Under the pieces are notes generated by a model, which searched no databases, was not told the origin of the DNA, and was given only the letters and a program-made list of their open reading frames with translations. Of a DNA stretch of 27,155 bases, positions 12,174-19,457 are shown in pieces; the first letter of the stretch is position 1; the number at the start of each line of letters is the position of its first letter. The DNA is taken from the NCBI GenBank assembly GCA_036841525.1, contig DAITVZ010000069.1:1-27155 (forward strand), in the 5' to 3' direction. Source of the DNA: JAAYEA01 sp012689325. Lineage in GTDB: Bacteria > Chloroflexota > Anaerolineae > JAAYEA01. A program made the position numbers and the translations under genes.

Positions 12174-13205
12174 GTGGCCGAACTAGACGAAGTGCTACGT
12201 GTGGACGAGCTGCGCACCTATTTCTACACCCAGGAGGGCACGGTGCGCGCGGTGGACGGCGCCAGCTTTGCCGTGAAGCGGGGGCAGGTGCTGGGGATCG
12301 TCGGCGAAAGCGGCTGCGGCAAGAGCGTGGCGGCCCAGTCCATCCTGCGCATCGTCCCGCCGCCAGGCCGGATCGTGGGCGGGCAGATCATCTACCACCG
12401 CCAGGTCGCCGCCGACGGCGCGAGCAACCTCTCCGAGATGCTCAACCTCACCGAGATGCACCCGCGCGGCCAAGAGATGCGCAGCATCCGCGGCAGCGAG
12501 ATCTCGATGGTCTTTCAGGAGCCGATGACCTCGCTGGACCCGGTCTATACCGTCGGCGACCAGATCATGGAGGCCATCACGCTGCACCAGAACGTGGACC
12601 GGCGCGAGGCGCGCAAGCGGGCGATCGAGATGCTGGAGCAGGTGGGGATGCCCCGGCCCGGCGAGATCGTGGACAACTATCCGCACCAGCTTTCCGGCGG
12701 GATGCGCCAGCGGGTGATGATCGCCATCGCGCTGAGCTGCCACCCCTCGCTGCTCATCGCCGACGAGCCGACCACCGCGCTGGACGTCACCACCGAGGCG
12801 CAAATCCTGGACCTGATGCGCAACCTGCAAAAGCAGACCGGCACGGCCATCGTCTATATCACCCATAACCTGGGGGTGATCGCCGAGATGTGCGACGACG
12901 TGGCCGTGATGTACCTGGGCAAGGTGGTGGAGCAGGCCGATGTCGACTCGATCTTTTACGACCCCAAGCACCCCTATACCCAGGCCCTCTTGCGCTCCAT
13001 CCCGCGCATCGGGCAGGCCCGCAAGCGGCTGGAGCCGATCAAGGGCATCGTGCCCGATCCCTATGCCATACCGCAGGGCTGCCCCTTTTGGCCGCGCTGC
13101 ATCCACGCCATGCCTGGCCTTTGCGACCACGATCAACCCGAGTACGTGCCCATCGCGCCAGGCCATTCCGTCAGGTGCCACCTTTTCCGGCAGGAGGCGA
13201 TGTGA
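12174..13205 (+). CDS. ABC transporter ATP-binding protein, DppD/OppD type
   Basis: This 343-residue ATPase powers the importer as half of a heterodimer. Walker A is GESGCGKS (44-51), the Q-loop segment is MVFQEPMTSLDP, the signature is LSGGMRQR, and Walker B is LLIADEPTTALD. The C-terminus has the extra oligopeptide/dipeptide domain with the cysteine-containing GCPFWPRC and LCDHDQPEY segments. The GTG start at 12174 has TAGGAGGAGAGC just upstream and lies 10 bases after the permease stop. Its stop codon overlaps the next ATG by one base, implying translational coupling. Confidence 0.9.
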   Translation: MAELDEVLRVDELRTYFYTQEGTVRAVDGASFAVKRGQVLGIVGESGCGKSVAAQSILRIVPPPGRIVGGQIIYHRQVAADGASNLSEMLNLTEMHPRGQEMRSIRGSEISMVFQEPMTSLDPVYTVGDQIMEAITLHQNVDRREARKRAIEMLEQVGMPRPGEIVDNYPHQLSGGMRQRVMIAIALSCHPSLLIADEPTTALDVTTEAQILDLMRNLQKQTGTAIVYITHNLGVIAEMCDDVAVMYLGKVVEQADVDSIFYDPKHPYTQALLRSIPRIGQARKRLEPIKGIVPDPYAIPQGCPFWPRCIHAMPGLCDHDQPEYVPIAPGHSVRCHLFRQEAM

Positions 13206-14236
13206 TGGCGATCTCCCAGCCCGTGGGCAGCACAGACCTGCTCCTGGAGGTCAAGGACCTCAAGAAGCATTTCCCGATCCGGCGCGGCTTTCTCCGGCGC
13301 ACCGTCGGCTATGTGAAAGCGGTGGACGGCGTCAGCCTGCGCATCCGGCGGGGCGAGACCTTTGGCCTGGTGGGGGAGAGCGGCTGCGGCAAGACCACCA
13401 CCGGGCGCTGCATCCTGCGCCTGATCGAGCCGACCAGCGGCGAGGTGATCTTGCACGACCCGGAGAAGGGCCCCGTTCACGTCGAGGCCCTGGATAAGGA
13501 CCAGATGCGGGACCTGCGCCGGGACTTGCAGATCGTCTTCCAGGACCCCTATTCGTCCCTGAACCCCCGCCTGACCGTGCAGCAGATCGTGGGCGAGCCG
13601 CTGGTGGTGAACAAGATCGCCCGCGGCAAAGAGCTGCAGGATCGAGTGGCCGAGCTGTTGGCGGCGGTGGGGCTGCGCTCGGAGGTGATGGACCGCTACC
13701 CCCACGCCTTTAGCGGCGGGCAGCGCCAGCGCATCGGCCTGGCCCGCGCCCTGGCGCTGAACCCCAAGTTCATCGTGGCCGACGAGCCGGTCTCGGCGCT
13801 GGATGTCTCGGTGCAGGCCCAGGTGCTCAACTTGATGGAGGACCTGCAGGACAAGTTCGGCCTGACCTACCTCTTTGTCGCCCACGACCTGAGCGTGATC
13901 GAGCACATCAGCAAGCACGTGGCCGTGATGTACGTCGGCAAGCTGGTGGAAAGCGCCCCGACGGATGAGCTCTTTCGCAACCCGCGGCATCCCTATACCG
14001 AGGCGCTCATGTCCGCGGTGCCCAAGCCGGACCCGCGGGCCCAGTCGGCGCGCATCCTCCTGACCGGCGAGGTGGCCAACCCGGCCAAGCCGCCGCCAGG
14101 CTGCTATTTCCATCCGCGCTGCCGCTATGCCATCGACCGCTGCAAGGTCGAGGCGCCGGCGCTGGCCGAGATCGCGCCGGAGCACCTGGTGGCCTGCTGG
14201 CGCGCCGCCGAGTTGGACCTGCGCGGCATCGGTTGA
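13205..14236 (+). CDS. ABC transporter ATP-binding protein, DppF/OppF type
   Basis: The partner ATPase is also 343 residues. Walker A is GESGCGKT (57-64), the Q-loop region is IVFQDPYSSLNPR, the signature is FSGGQRQRIGLARAL, and Walker B is FIVADEPVSALD. The C-terminal family domain includes PGCYFHPRC. The N-terminal PIRRGFLRRTVGYVKAVDGVS stretch is characteristic of the DppF/OppF branch. It starts within a TGATG overlap with the preceding gene. It is the last gene of the importer operon, and the gene beyond it is convergent. Confidence 0.9.
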   Translation: MAISQPVGSTDLLLEVKDLKKHFPIRRGFLRRTVGYVKAVDGVSLRIRRGETFGLVGESGCGKTTTGRCILRLIEPTSGEVILHDPEKGPVHVEALDKDQMRDLRRDLQIVFQDPYSSLNPRLTVQQIVGEPLVVNKIARGKELQDRVAELLAAVGLRSEVMDRYPHAFSGGQRQRIGLARALALNPKFIVADEPVSALDVSVQAQVLNLMEDLQDKFGLTYLFVAHDLSVIEHISKHVAVMYVGKLVESAPTDELFRNPRHPYTEALMSAVPKPDPRAQSARILLTGEVANPAKPPPGCYFHPRCRYAIDRCKVEAPALAEIAPEHLVACWRAAELDLRGIG

Positions 14237-14252
14237 GCGCGGGGCTCTGTCG

Positions 14253-14268
14253 CTGAGCCTGGGCTCAG
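14253..14268. terminator. Short palindromic hairpin between convergent genes
   Basis: CTGAGC (14253-14258) pairs with GCTCAG (14263-14268) around a 4-base loop; the inner bases extend the match to 7 bp. It lies in the 28-base gap between the ATPase gene (+) and the amidohydrolase gene (-) and overlaps the latter's stop codon. With no T-tract on either strand, a terminator role is only a possibility. Confidence 0.3.
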
Positions 14269-15578
14269 GCCGTCTCTGGGATGTGATAGATCGCTTTCGG
14301 GTTCTCGTAGAACGTGGCTTCGATGATCTCGCGCGCCGTGGCGAGGCTATACCAGCCCTTCTCCACCCGCTCGGCCAGCACCTCCCCCAGGAGCTGCTTG
14401 ACCATCTTGAGCTTGGGATAGCACCATTCGGCGTGATAGGCGTCCGAAAAGAACATGATGATCTTGTTCAGCGGGACCAAGTCCAGCCGGGTCTCGATGG
14501 TCTTGCGGATATAGTGGGGATAGAGCGTGTGCCACCAATACCCCGCCACGCTGATATTGGGGACGTGCTTGGCCAGCACCGCCACGTCCTGGGTATAGAT
14601 ATCGGTGGCCGTGGTGACGTCGAAATGGAACTCGGGGAACTCCCCGGCGAGCCGCCCCAGCGCTCCGGCGAACCCGCTGCCCCATTGGGACATGGAGCGG
14701 TGCACCGTCGGCGGCGGCAGCAGCTCCGCCCCGGCCATGAACTGGATGGTCCGGATGGGCGCGCCGCGCAACGCGTCCAGCACCGCCGCCATGCCGAAAT
14801 AGGCCAGCCCGCCCACGGCAACATGGTCCACCGCCTCGCCCGCCTTGATCTGCCCCAGGGTGCGGGTGACCTCGGCCTCGCTCGCCATCTGGTGCGTAAA
14901 GGCCGCCGGGGCGTTGAGGTTGACGAACTGGTAGTCGGCCAGCGGCAGCGCGCGGACGGCGCGGGTGAGCATCTCGCGGTAATCGGCGGCGCTGCCCGCC
15001 TCGCTGCCGCCCGCCTGCTCGGCTTGCGCCAGCCACCCGGCCAGGGGGCGCTTGCCATAGTGGGTGAGCCAGCCCAGCAGCCCCTCCTTGCCTCGGAGCA
15101 TCCGCGGCGCGCAGGGCCGCCCGCGCAGCTCCACGCTGACGCTTGCCGTGATCCCGCAGCGCTCCCGCAGCAGCCGCTCCGGCCAGGCGGGGTCCTGCGC
15201 CCGCTCGGCCACCCGCGCGGCGACGCGCTCCAGGTTGCCCGCGTTCAGCTCGTCCTCCACGCCGTAGAGGTCGCGCAGCAGCCAGCGCCAAAAGAGGCCG
15301 ATGGTGGTGCTGCGGACGTGCTTGAGGTAGGGGAGGGCGCGGCGGGCGCGCTCCAGCGGCTCCATCTGCGGGTCGGCCAGCTCTTGCGGCAGCCCCTCGC
15401 GCGTCACTTCGTATGGCGGCAGGCCGGAGGAGACCAACTCGATCCAGAGGTGGTGGTAGAACAAGAGGTCCGCCAGGTTGTCAGCGGCGGGCCGGTCCAG
15501 CCGCAGGTGGCAATGCGGGTCGATGACCCGCGCCTGGTCCAGCGCTTCCTGAATGGCTTGCTTGGTTCTGCTGATCAC
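14265..15578 (-). CDS. Uronate isomerase-like amidohydrolase-superfamily protein
   Basis: The 437-residue product opens with VIDPHCHLRL (H22, H24), the metal-binding HxH of amidohydrolase TIM barrels. It continues through patterns seen in the glucuronate isomerase (UxaC) group: FWRWLLRDLYGVEDELNAGN after the first strand and a late SDAYH segment that could supply the catalytic acid. True UxaC interconverts uronates and ketouronates. This one is divergent, so another sugar-acid or hydrolytic reaction is possible. The GTG start at 15578 is preceded by GGGAGGCAGG; the frame is open further upstream but overlaps the kinase gene there. It sits 32 bases after the PfkB kinase gene on the same strand, suggesting consecutive steps of one catabolic route. 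Confidence 0.65.
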   Translation of the reverse strand: MISRTKQAIQEALDQARVIDPHCHLRLDRPAADNLADLLFYHHLWIELVSSGLPPYEVTREGLPQELADPQMEPLERARRALPYLKHVRSTTIGLFWRWLLRDLYGVEDELNAGNLERVAARVAERAQDPAWPERLLRERCGITASVSVELRGRPCAPRMLRGKEGLLGWLTHYGKRPLAGWLAQAEQAGGSEAGSAADYREMLTRAVRALPLADYQFVNLNAPAAFTHQMASEAEVTRTLGQIKAGEAVDHVAVGGLAYFGMAAVLDALRGAPIRTIQFMAGAELLPPPTVHRSMSQWGSGFAGALGRLAGEFPEFHFDVTTATDIYTQDVAVLAKHVPNISVAGYWWHTLYPHYIRKTIETRLDLVPLNKIIMFFSDAYHAEWCYPKLKMVKQLLGEVLAERVEKGWYSLATAREIIEATFYENPKAIYHIPETA

Positions 15579-15610
15579 CCTGCCTCCCGCAAGTTGGCGC
15601 CTGCCAGCGC

Positions 15611-16780
15611 CTATCTCGTCCACAGGCCCTCGCTCGCTTCCGCCCACCCTGGCCCGGGCGAGTCGTTGCGCAGCCGCAGCCAGCCGGCGGCGATGCGCGC
15701 CCGCGTCTGGGCCCAGCCCCGCACGCCGCGGGTGGCCCCGGCCTCCTCGACGCAGCTTGCGCCCGCGGCGGCGGCCACGTTCAGCGACTCGCTGGGCGCG
15801 CACCCGTGCAGCCAGGCGGCGAGGAACCCGGCGATGGCGGCATCCCCCGCGCCCACGGTGCTGGCGACGGTGCGCGGCCGGTAGGGCCTGGCCCAGAGCT
15901 CCTGCCCTTGCCACTGCTTCAGGCTGCCCGGCGCGCCGCGGCCCAGCTCCCCCAGCGCCGCCGCGGCCCGCAGATAGAGGCCGCGCGTGCCCAGCTTGAG
16001 CAGCACGACCCGCGCCCCCCACTCGAGCGCCTGCTCCGCCAGCGCGCGAACGAGCTCGGCGGGCAGCGCCTCCAGCATCCCCGCCGCGCCCACGCGCCGC
16101 TCCGCGGCCTCAAAACCAGCGCGATCCAGCATGAACCACAGCTCCTCGATGCTGGGGACAAAGAGGTCCACGAAGGGCAGCGCGTTGCGGAGCACGGCGC
16201 GCCAGTCCACCTGGCCGCTGGGGCCGGCGGGGTCGGGCATGGCCAGGTCCAGCGAGGTGGTGGCGCCCACGCCCTTGGCGCGTTGGAACATCTCGGCCAG
16301 CTCGCGGCCATCGTCCAGGTAGAGCCGCCGCAGCAGTGGGGGATAGCCCAGGTGAAACAGCCGGGCCTGCGCCAGGAGGTCGTAGCGCACGTCGTCGGCG
16401 CCAAAGGTGTCGTTGGCGCCGGGACAGTGGAGAAAGGCGCGGTCCACCCCGGGCGGGTTGATCACCACGGTATAGGAGCTGCTTTCGCCCGGGACGACCA
16501 CCATCCCCGCCGCCAGCGCGGGATCGTAGCCGCGCACGATATCGAGGATGGCGCGGCCAAAGAGGTCGTCGCCGATCTTGCCCATCAACTGGGTGTCCAC
16601 GTCCAGGCGCCCCAGGTTGATGCCGGTATTGGAGACAGCGCCGCCGGTGGAGAGCGTCATCGCGCCCACCTCCGTCAGCCGTCCAGGGGCCACATAGTCG
16701 CCCATCCCGTCGCCGGCGTGGGATGTGAACTGGGGGATAAGGTCCAGGCACAGGTGCCCGGCCACGATCGCGTCGGCCAT
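15611..16780 (-). CDS. PfkB-family carbohydrate kinase
   Basis: The 389-residue protein is a ribokinase-fold sugar kinase. Near the N-terminus it has STGGAVSNTGINLGRLDVDTQLMGKIGDDLFG (about 44-75), the family's substrate-binding GG motif and signature 1. Near the C-terminus it has STVGAGDAAIAGFLAAW, signature 2, with catalytic base D313. Specificity cannot be read from sequence. Pairing with a uronate-isomerase-like gene makes 2-keto-3-deoxygluconate or a related sugar acid a reasonable guess. The ATG at 16780 follows GAGGTGG; an in-frame ATG five codons earlier has no such site. The gene has its own promoter, back to back with that of the TPR gene. Confidence 0.85.
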   Translation of the reverse strand: MADAIVAGHLCLDLIPQFTSHAGDGMGDYVAPGRLTEVGAMTLSTGGAVSNTGINLGRLDVDTQLMGKIGDDLFGRAILDIVRGYDPALAAGMVVVPGESSSYTVVINPPGVDRAFLHCPGANDTFGADDVRYDLLAQARLFHLGYPPLLRRLYLDDGRELAEMFQRAKGVGATTSLDLAMPDPAGPSGQVDWRAVLRNALPFVDLFVPSIEELWFMLDRAGFEAAERRVGAAGMLEALPAELVRALAEQALEWGARVVLLKLGTRGLYLRAAAALGELGRGAPGSLKQWQGQELWARPYRPRTVASTVGAGDAAIAGFLAAWLHGCAPSESLNVAAAAGASCVEEAGATRGVRGWAQTRARIAAGWLRLRNDSPGPGWAEASEGLWTR

Positions 16781-16806
16781 GATCCACCTCAACACAGGTT
16801 AAGTCG

Positions 16807-16835
16807 AGTGTACCATCTTGCCGGGGCAGCGTCAA
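16807..16835 (-). promoter_or_regulatory. Sigma70-type promoter for the kinase/amidohydrolase pair
   Basis: On the minus strand the -35 is TTGACG (16835-16830) and the -10 is TACACT (16812-16807), with a 17-base spacer. The predicted start near 16800 leaves a leader of about 20 nt before the kinase ATG. Confidence 0.65.
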
Positions 16836-16838
16836 GCA

Positions 16839-16867
16839 TTGACCGCCCGCCCGCTCGGTGCTAGAAT
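16839..16867 (+). promoter_or_regulatory. Sigma70-type promoter for the TPR gene
   Basis: The -35 is TTGACC (16839-16844), the -10 is TAGAAT (16862-16867), and the spacer is 17 bases. Its -35 is only 3 bases from the -35 of the divergent promoter, so two polymerases may compete or share one regulator. Confidence 0.68.
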
Positions 16868-16894
16868 GCGCGCGGAGGTGGCAGGAGACGACCC

Positions 16895-18337
16895 ATGTGC
16901 AGCGGAAGATCTCTCAGGTGGTGGCTGGCCCTGGCGCTGGCCCCGGCGATGGCCGCTCTGGCCCTTGGCCTCACGGGGAGCCAGGGCGCGGCCTGGTGGC
17001 TGTGGCGCGGCGACTCGGCGCGCGCCGGGCTGGCCTATGGCCAGGCCCTGGCCGCCTATCGCGCGGCCTCCGCCTGGAACCCCGGCGACGATCTTCCCCA
17101 TCGCCGCGCCGGGGAGATCTACCTGTTGCAGGGGCGCTTGGAGCTGGCCGACGAGGCGCTCTGGCAGGCCTACTTGCGCGATCCCGCGTCGCTCGCGAAC
17201 CTGGCGGCGCTGGGCGAGCTGAGCCTGGCCCAGGGGCAGCCGGCCCAGGCGGCGACGTGGTACCGCCGCGCGCGCCAGCTCGCCCCCGGCGACCTCGCCA
17301 CGGCGCAGGCGCTGGGGCGTGCGCTGCTGGCGGCCGGCCAGTGGGACCAGGCCGTCGCCGCCTTCGGGGACGCCCTCTCCCTCGCCCCGGCGGACCCGCA
17401 GGCCCGCTATTATCTGGGCCTGCTGCTGGCCTCGCGGGACGTCGCCGCCGCGCGAGCGCACCTGCAGGGGGCTATGCCGGGCGAGTGGGCCGCCCAGGCC
17501 GCCGACCTCCTGGCCGCCCTGGACGAGAGCGAGCGCGCCCCGACCCCGGCGGTCCGAGCCGCGCTCTTGGGCGTGGCCTACCTGCGGCAGGAGCAGTGGG
17601 GGCTGGCGGAGGCGTCGCTGCGCGAGGCCGCTGTGGCCCCGGCCGACCAGGCCGAGGCGCTGGCCTTCCTCGGCTATGCGCTCTATCAGCAGGGCCACCT
17701 GTCGGAGGCGGTCGACACGCTGCAACGGGCGCTGGCGCTGGACCCGCGGGACGGCCAGGCGCGCCATTTCTTGGCCATGGCCTACCTGCGTCTGGGCTGG
17801 CCGCTCCAGGCGCTGGAGCAACTGGCCGCGGCCTATGCCGCCGACCCCGCCAGCCCGGCCATCGCCGCCGAGATCGCCGGCGCCTACGCCGAGACGGGCG
17901 CCTACGACTGGGCCGAATCGTGGCACGAGCAGGCGGCCAAGCTCTCCGGCGGCGACCCGCGCTACCTGCTGTTGCAGGCGGCTTTTCACGTGAACCACGC
18001 CTACCATGTCCAGGAAAAGGGGCTGCCCGCGGCGGAGCAGGGGCTGGAGGCGCTGCTGCCCCAGGCGTCGCCGGAGGAGGCTGCCGCGGCCTATGCCATC
18101 TTGGGGCGGGGGCTCTATCTGGCTGGCCGCTCGGAGGAGGCGGAGACGGCCTTGCGGCGCGCCCTGGCCCTGCGCCCCGGCTCGGCCCAGGCGTGGTTCT
18201 ACCTGGGCGATCTTCACGTCCGGCAGGCCCGTTGGCCCGCCGCCCGCCGGGCTTACGAGCGCGCCGCTGATTTGGACGGCGAGGGGGGCTGGCGCGAGCG
18301 CGCCGCCCGCGAGCTGGGACGGCTCCCGGGTTCATGA
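16895..18337 (+). CDS. Membrane-anchored TPR-repeat protein
   Basis: The 480-residue product has one N-terminal hydrophobic helix (about 8-28), probably an uncleaved anchor or signal peptide. It is followed by tandem tetratricopeptide repeats over nearly all the rest. Typical units are AGEIYLLQGRLELADEALWQAYLRDP, YYLGLLLASRDVAAARAHLQGAMP and ALAFLGYALYQQGHLSEAVDTLQRALALDPRD. TPR solenoids mediate protein-protein contacts; no catalytic domain is seen, so the function is unknown. The ATG at 16895 follows CAGGAGA. The cysteine at position 2 has no lipobox before it, so this is not a lipoprotein. The gene appears monocistronic, with its own promoter and a shared terminator downstream. Confidence 0.82.
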   Translation: MCSGRSLRWWLALALAPAMAALALGLTGSQGAAWWLWRGDSARAGLAYGQALAAYRAASAWNPGDDLPHRRAGEIYLLQGRLELADEALWQAYLRDPASLANLAALGELSLAQGQPAQAATWYRRARQLAPGDLATAQALGRALLAAGQWDQAVAAFGDALSLAPADPQARYYLGLLLASRDVAAARAHLQGAMPGEWAAQAADLLAALDESERAPTPAVRAALLGVAYLRQEQWGLAEASLREAAVAPADQAEALAFLGYALYQQGHLSEAVDTLQRALALDPRDGQARHFLAMAYLRLGWPLQALEQLAAAYAADPASPAIAAEIAGAYAETGAYDWAESWHEQAAKLSGGDPRYLLLQAAFHVNHAYHVQEKGLPAAEQGLEALLPQASPEEAAAAYAILGRGLYLAGRSEEAETALRRALALRPGSAQAWFYLGDLHVRQARWPAARRAYERAADLDGEGGWRERAARELGRLPGS

Positions 18338-18339
18338 AA

Positions 18340-18370
18340 AAAGAGGGGCAGCGCGAGGCGGCCCCTCTTT
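18340..18370. terminator. Bidirectional intrinsic terminator
   Basis: AAAGAGGGGC (18340-18349) pairs perfectly with GCCCCTCTTT (18361-18370) around an 11-base loop. On the minus strand the hairpin runs into six T residues (18342-18337), a good terminator for the cohesin-dockerin gene and so for the long rpsB operon. On the plus strand only TTT follows, giving a weaker stop for the TPR gene. Confidence 0.78.
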
Positions 18371-18401
18371 ACCTATACGGATCGTTTGGGTTACCTGTCG
18401 C

Positions 18402-19397
18402 TCACCAGGGGGTGGGGCAGGTGCCGTTATAGTTGCCGGCCAGCAGCACCAGATCAAAGATGTTGATCACGTTGTCCTGGTTGAAATCGGCCCGCGCGTC
18501 GGCTGGCGGCGAGGTGCAAAAGGCCGCGCCCAGCGTCACCAGGTCAAAGACGTTGATCAGGCAGTTGTTGTCGACATCCCCGGCCAGCAGGGTGGTCTCG
18601 GGCACCTGAGTGGTCTCGCCGTTGTTGACCACGATCCCGCCCTTGTCGGAGCGGACATAGCTGGCCAGCACCGCCGAGATGCTGTGGGTGCCCGGCGTCA
18701 CGCCGGTGATGGTGTAGGCGCCATTGGGGCCGGTGGTGGCCTGCTGCCCCGCGATGGAGACCACGATGCCGCTCATGTCGGTGCGGCCCTGGGCGCGCAC
18801 GATGCCGGTCACCGCGCCGCCGGTCATGACGGCGGCCACGCTGCCATCCTGCTCGGTCAGTTCCAGGCAGCACTGATCCGCTCCCACGATCACGACCCGC
18901 TCGATGGCGACGGCGCTCGAGCCGGCCGCGATGACCTTGAAGCGGATGCGGGCCAGCGCGCCGCTGCCGATGGCGGTGGGGGAGGGGCTGAGGAGCGAGA
19001 AGGCATAGGCGATGGTCCCCGCCTCGTTATCCGCGGCGTTTTGCACCACAAAGCCATGCTCCGGGTTGGGGAACTCGCCTGGCCTGATCTGCGTGCCCAC
19101 GGTCCCGGGCTTGTCGTCCTGCACCTGGAGGATCGTCGGATCAAAGCTCAACTGGATCTCGACGCCATACAGATCGGGGATGCTCAGCAACTGGATCGCG
19201 ATCATTACCTCGTTGTTCACCTCGACGTCGGCGGCCGATTCGATGAGTACCGTGCCGCCCGGCTTGGTGCACCCGCTGGGGCAAGCCTGCTCCAGCGCCG
19301 GCGCGGCCGCGCCTGCCGTCCAGAGGGCCCCCTGCAGGCCCAAGATCACCGCTACCGCCGCGATCAGGCACAAAGCCAGTTTTCGCTGTTTGGTCAC
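18402..19397 (-). CDS. Secreted protein with cohesin, carboxypeptidase-regulatory-like and dockerin domains
   Basis: The 331-residue product has a signal peptide (1 to about 32). A cohesin-type domain (about 48-180) shows VNNEVMIAIQLLSIPDLYGVEIQLSFDPTILQV and GALARIRFKVIA. A carboxypeptidase regulatory-like beta domain (about 195-265, GIVVSIAGQQATTGPNGAYTITGVTPGTHSI) follows. A dockerin type I module (270-327) has two calcium loops, D274-V-D276-N-N278...D285 and D304-F-N306-Q-D308...D315. Cohesin and dockerin normally sit on different proteins and bind each other. Having both suggests self-assembly or a non-cellulosomal surface structure. There is no glycoside hydrolase here. The GTG start at 19397 is preceded by AAAGGAGAGGGAC. 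It lies 60 bases behind the 7TM regulator gene and may be co-transcribed with it. Confidence 0.82.
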   Translation of the reverse strand: MTKQRKLALCLIAAVAVILGLQGALWTAGAAAPALEQACPSGCTKPGGTVLIESAADVEVNNEVMIAIQLLSIPDLYGVEIQLSFDPTILQVQDDKPGTVGTQIRPGEFPNPEHGFVVQNAADNEAGTIAYAFSLLSPSPTAIGSGALARIRFKVIAAGSSAVAIERVVIVGADQCCLELTEQDGSVAAVMTGGAVTGIVRAQGRTDMSGIVVSIAGQQATTGPNGAYTITGVTPGTHSISAVLASYVRSDKGGIVVNNGETTQVPETTLLAGDVDNNCLINVFDLVTLGAAFCTSPPADARADFNQDNVINIFDLVLLAGNYNGTCPTPW

Positions 19398-19457
19398 GTC
19401 CCTCTCCTTTCTCTTTCGGGCAAAAGCCCATCGGACGCCCTCGCCGCCGGGCCACGG

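Noticed and set aside
14127..15884. 585-codon plus-strand frame over the amidohydrolase and kinase genes
   Set aside because: It is an antisense shadow; the minus-strand products have clear metal-site and PfkB motifs.
16858..18270. 470-codon alternative plus-strand frame over the TPR gene
   Set aside because: It is a Gly/Ala/Arg-rich frame-shifted shadow; the 16895 frame shows regular TPR units and a good start.
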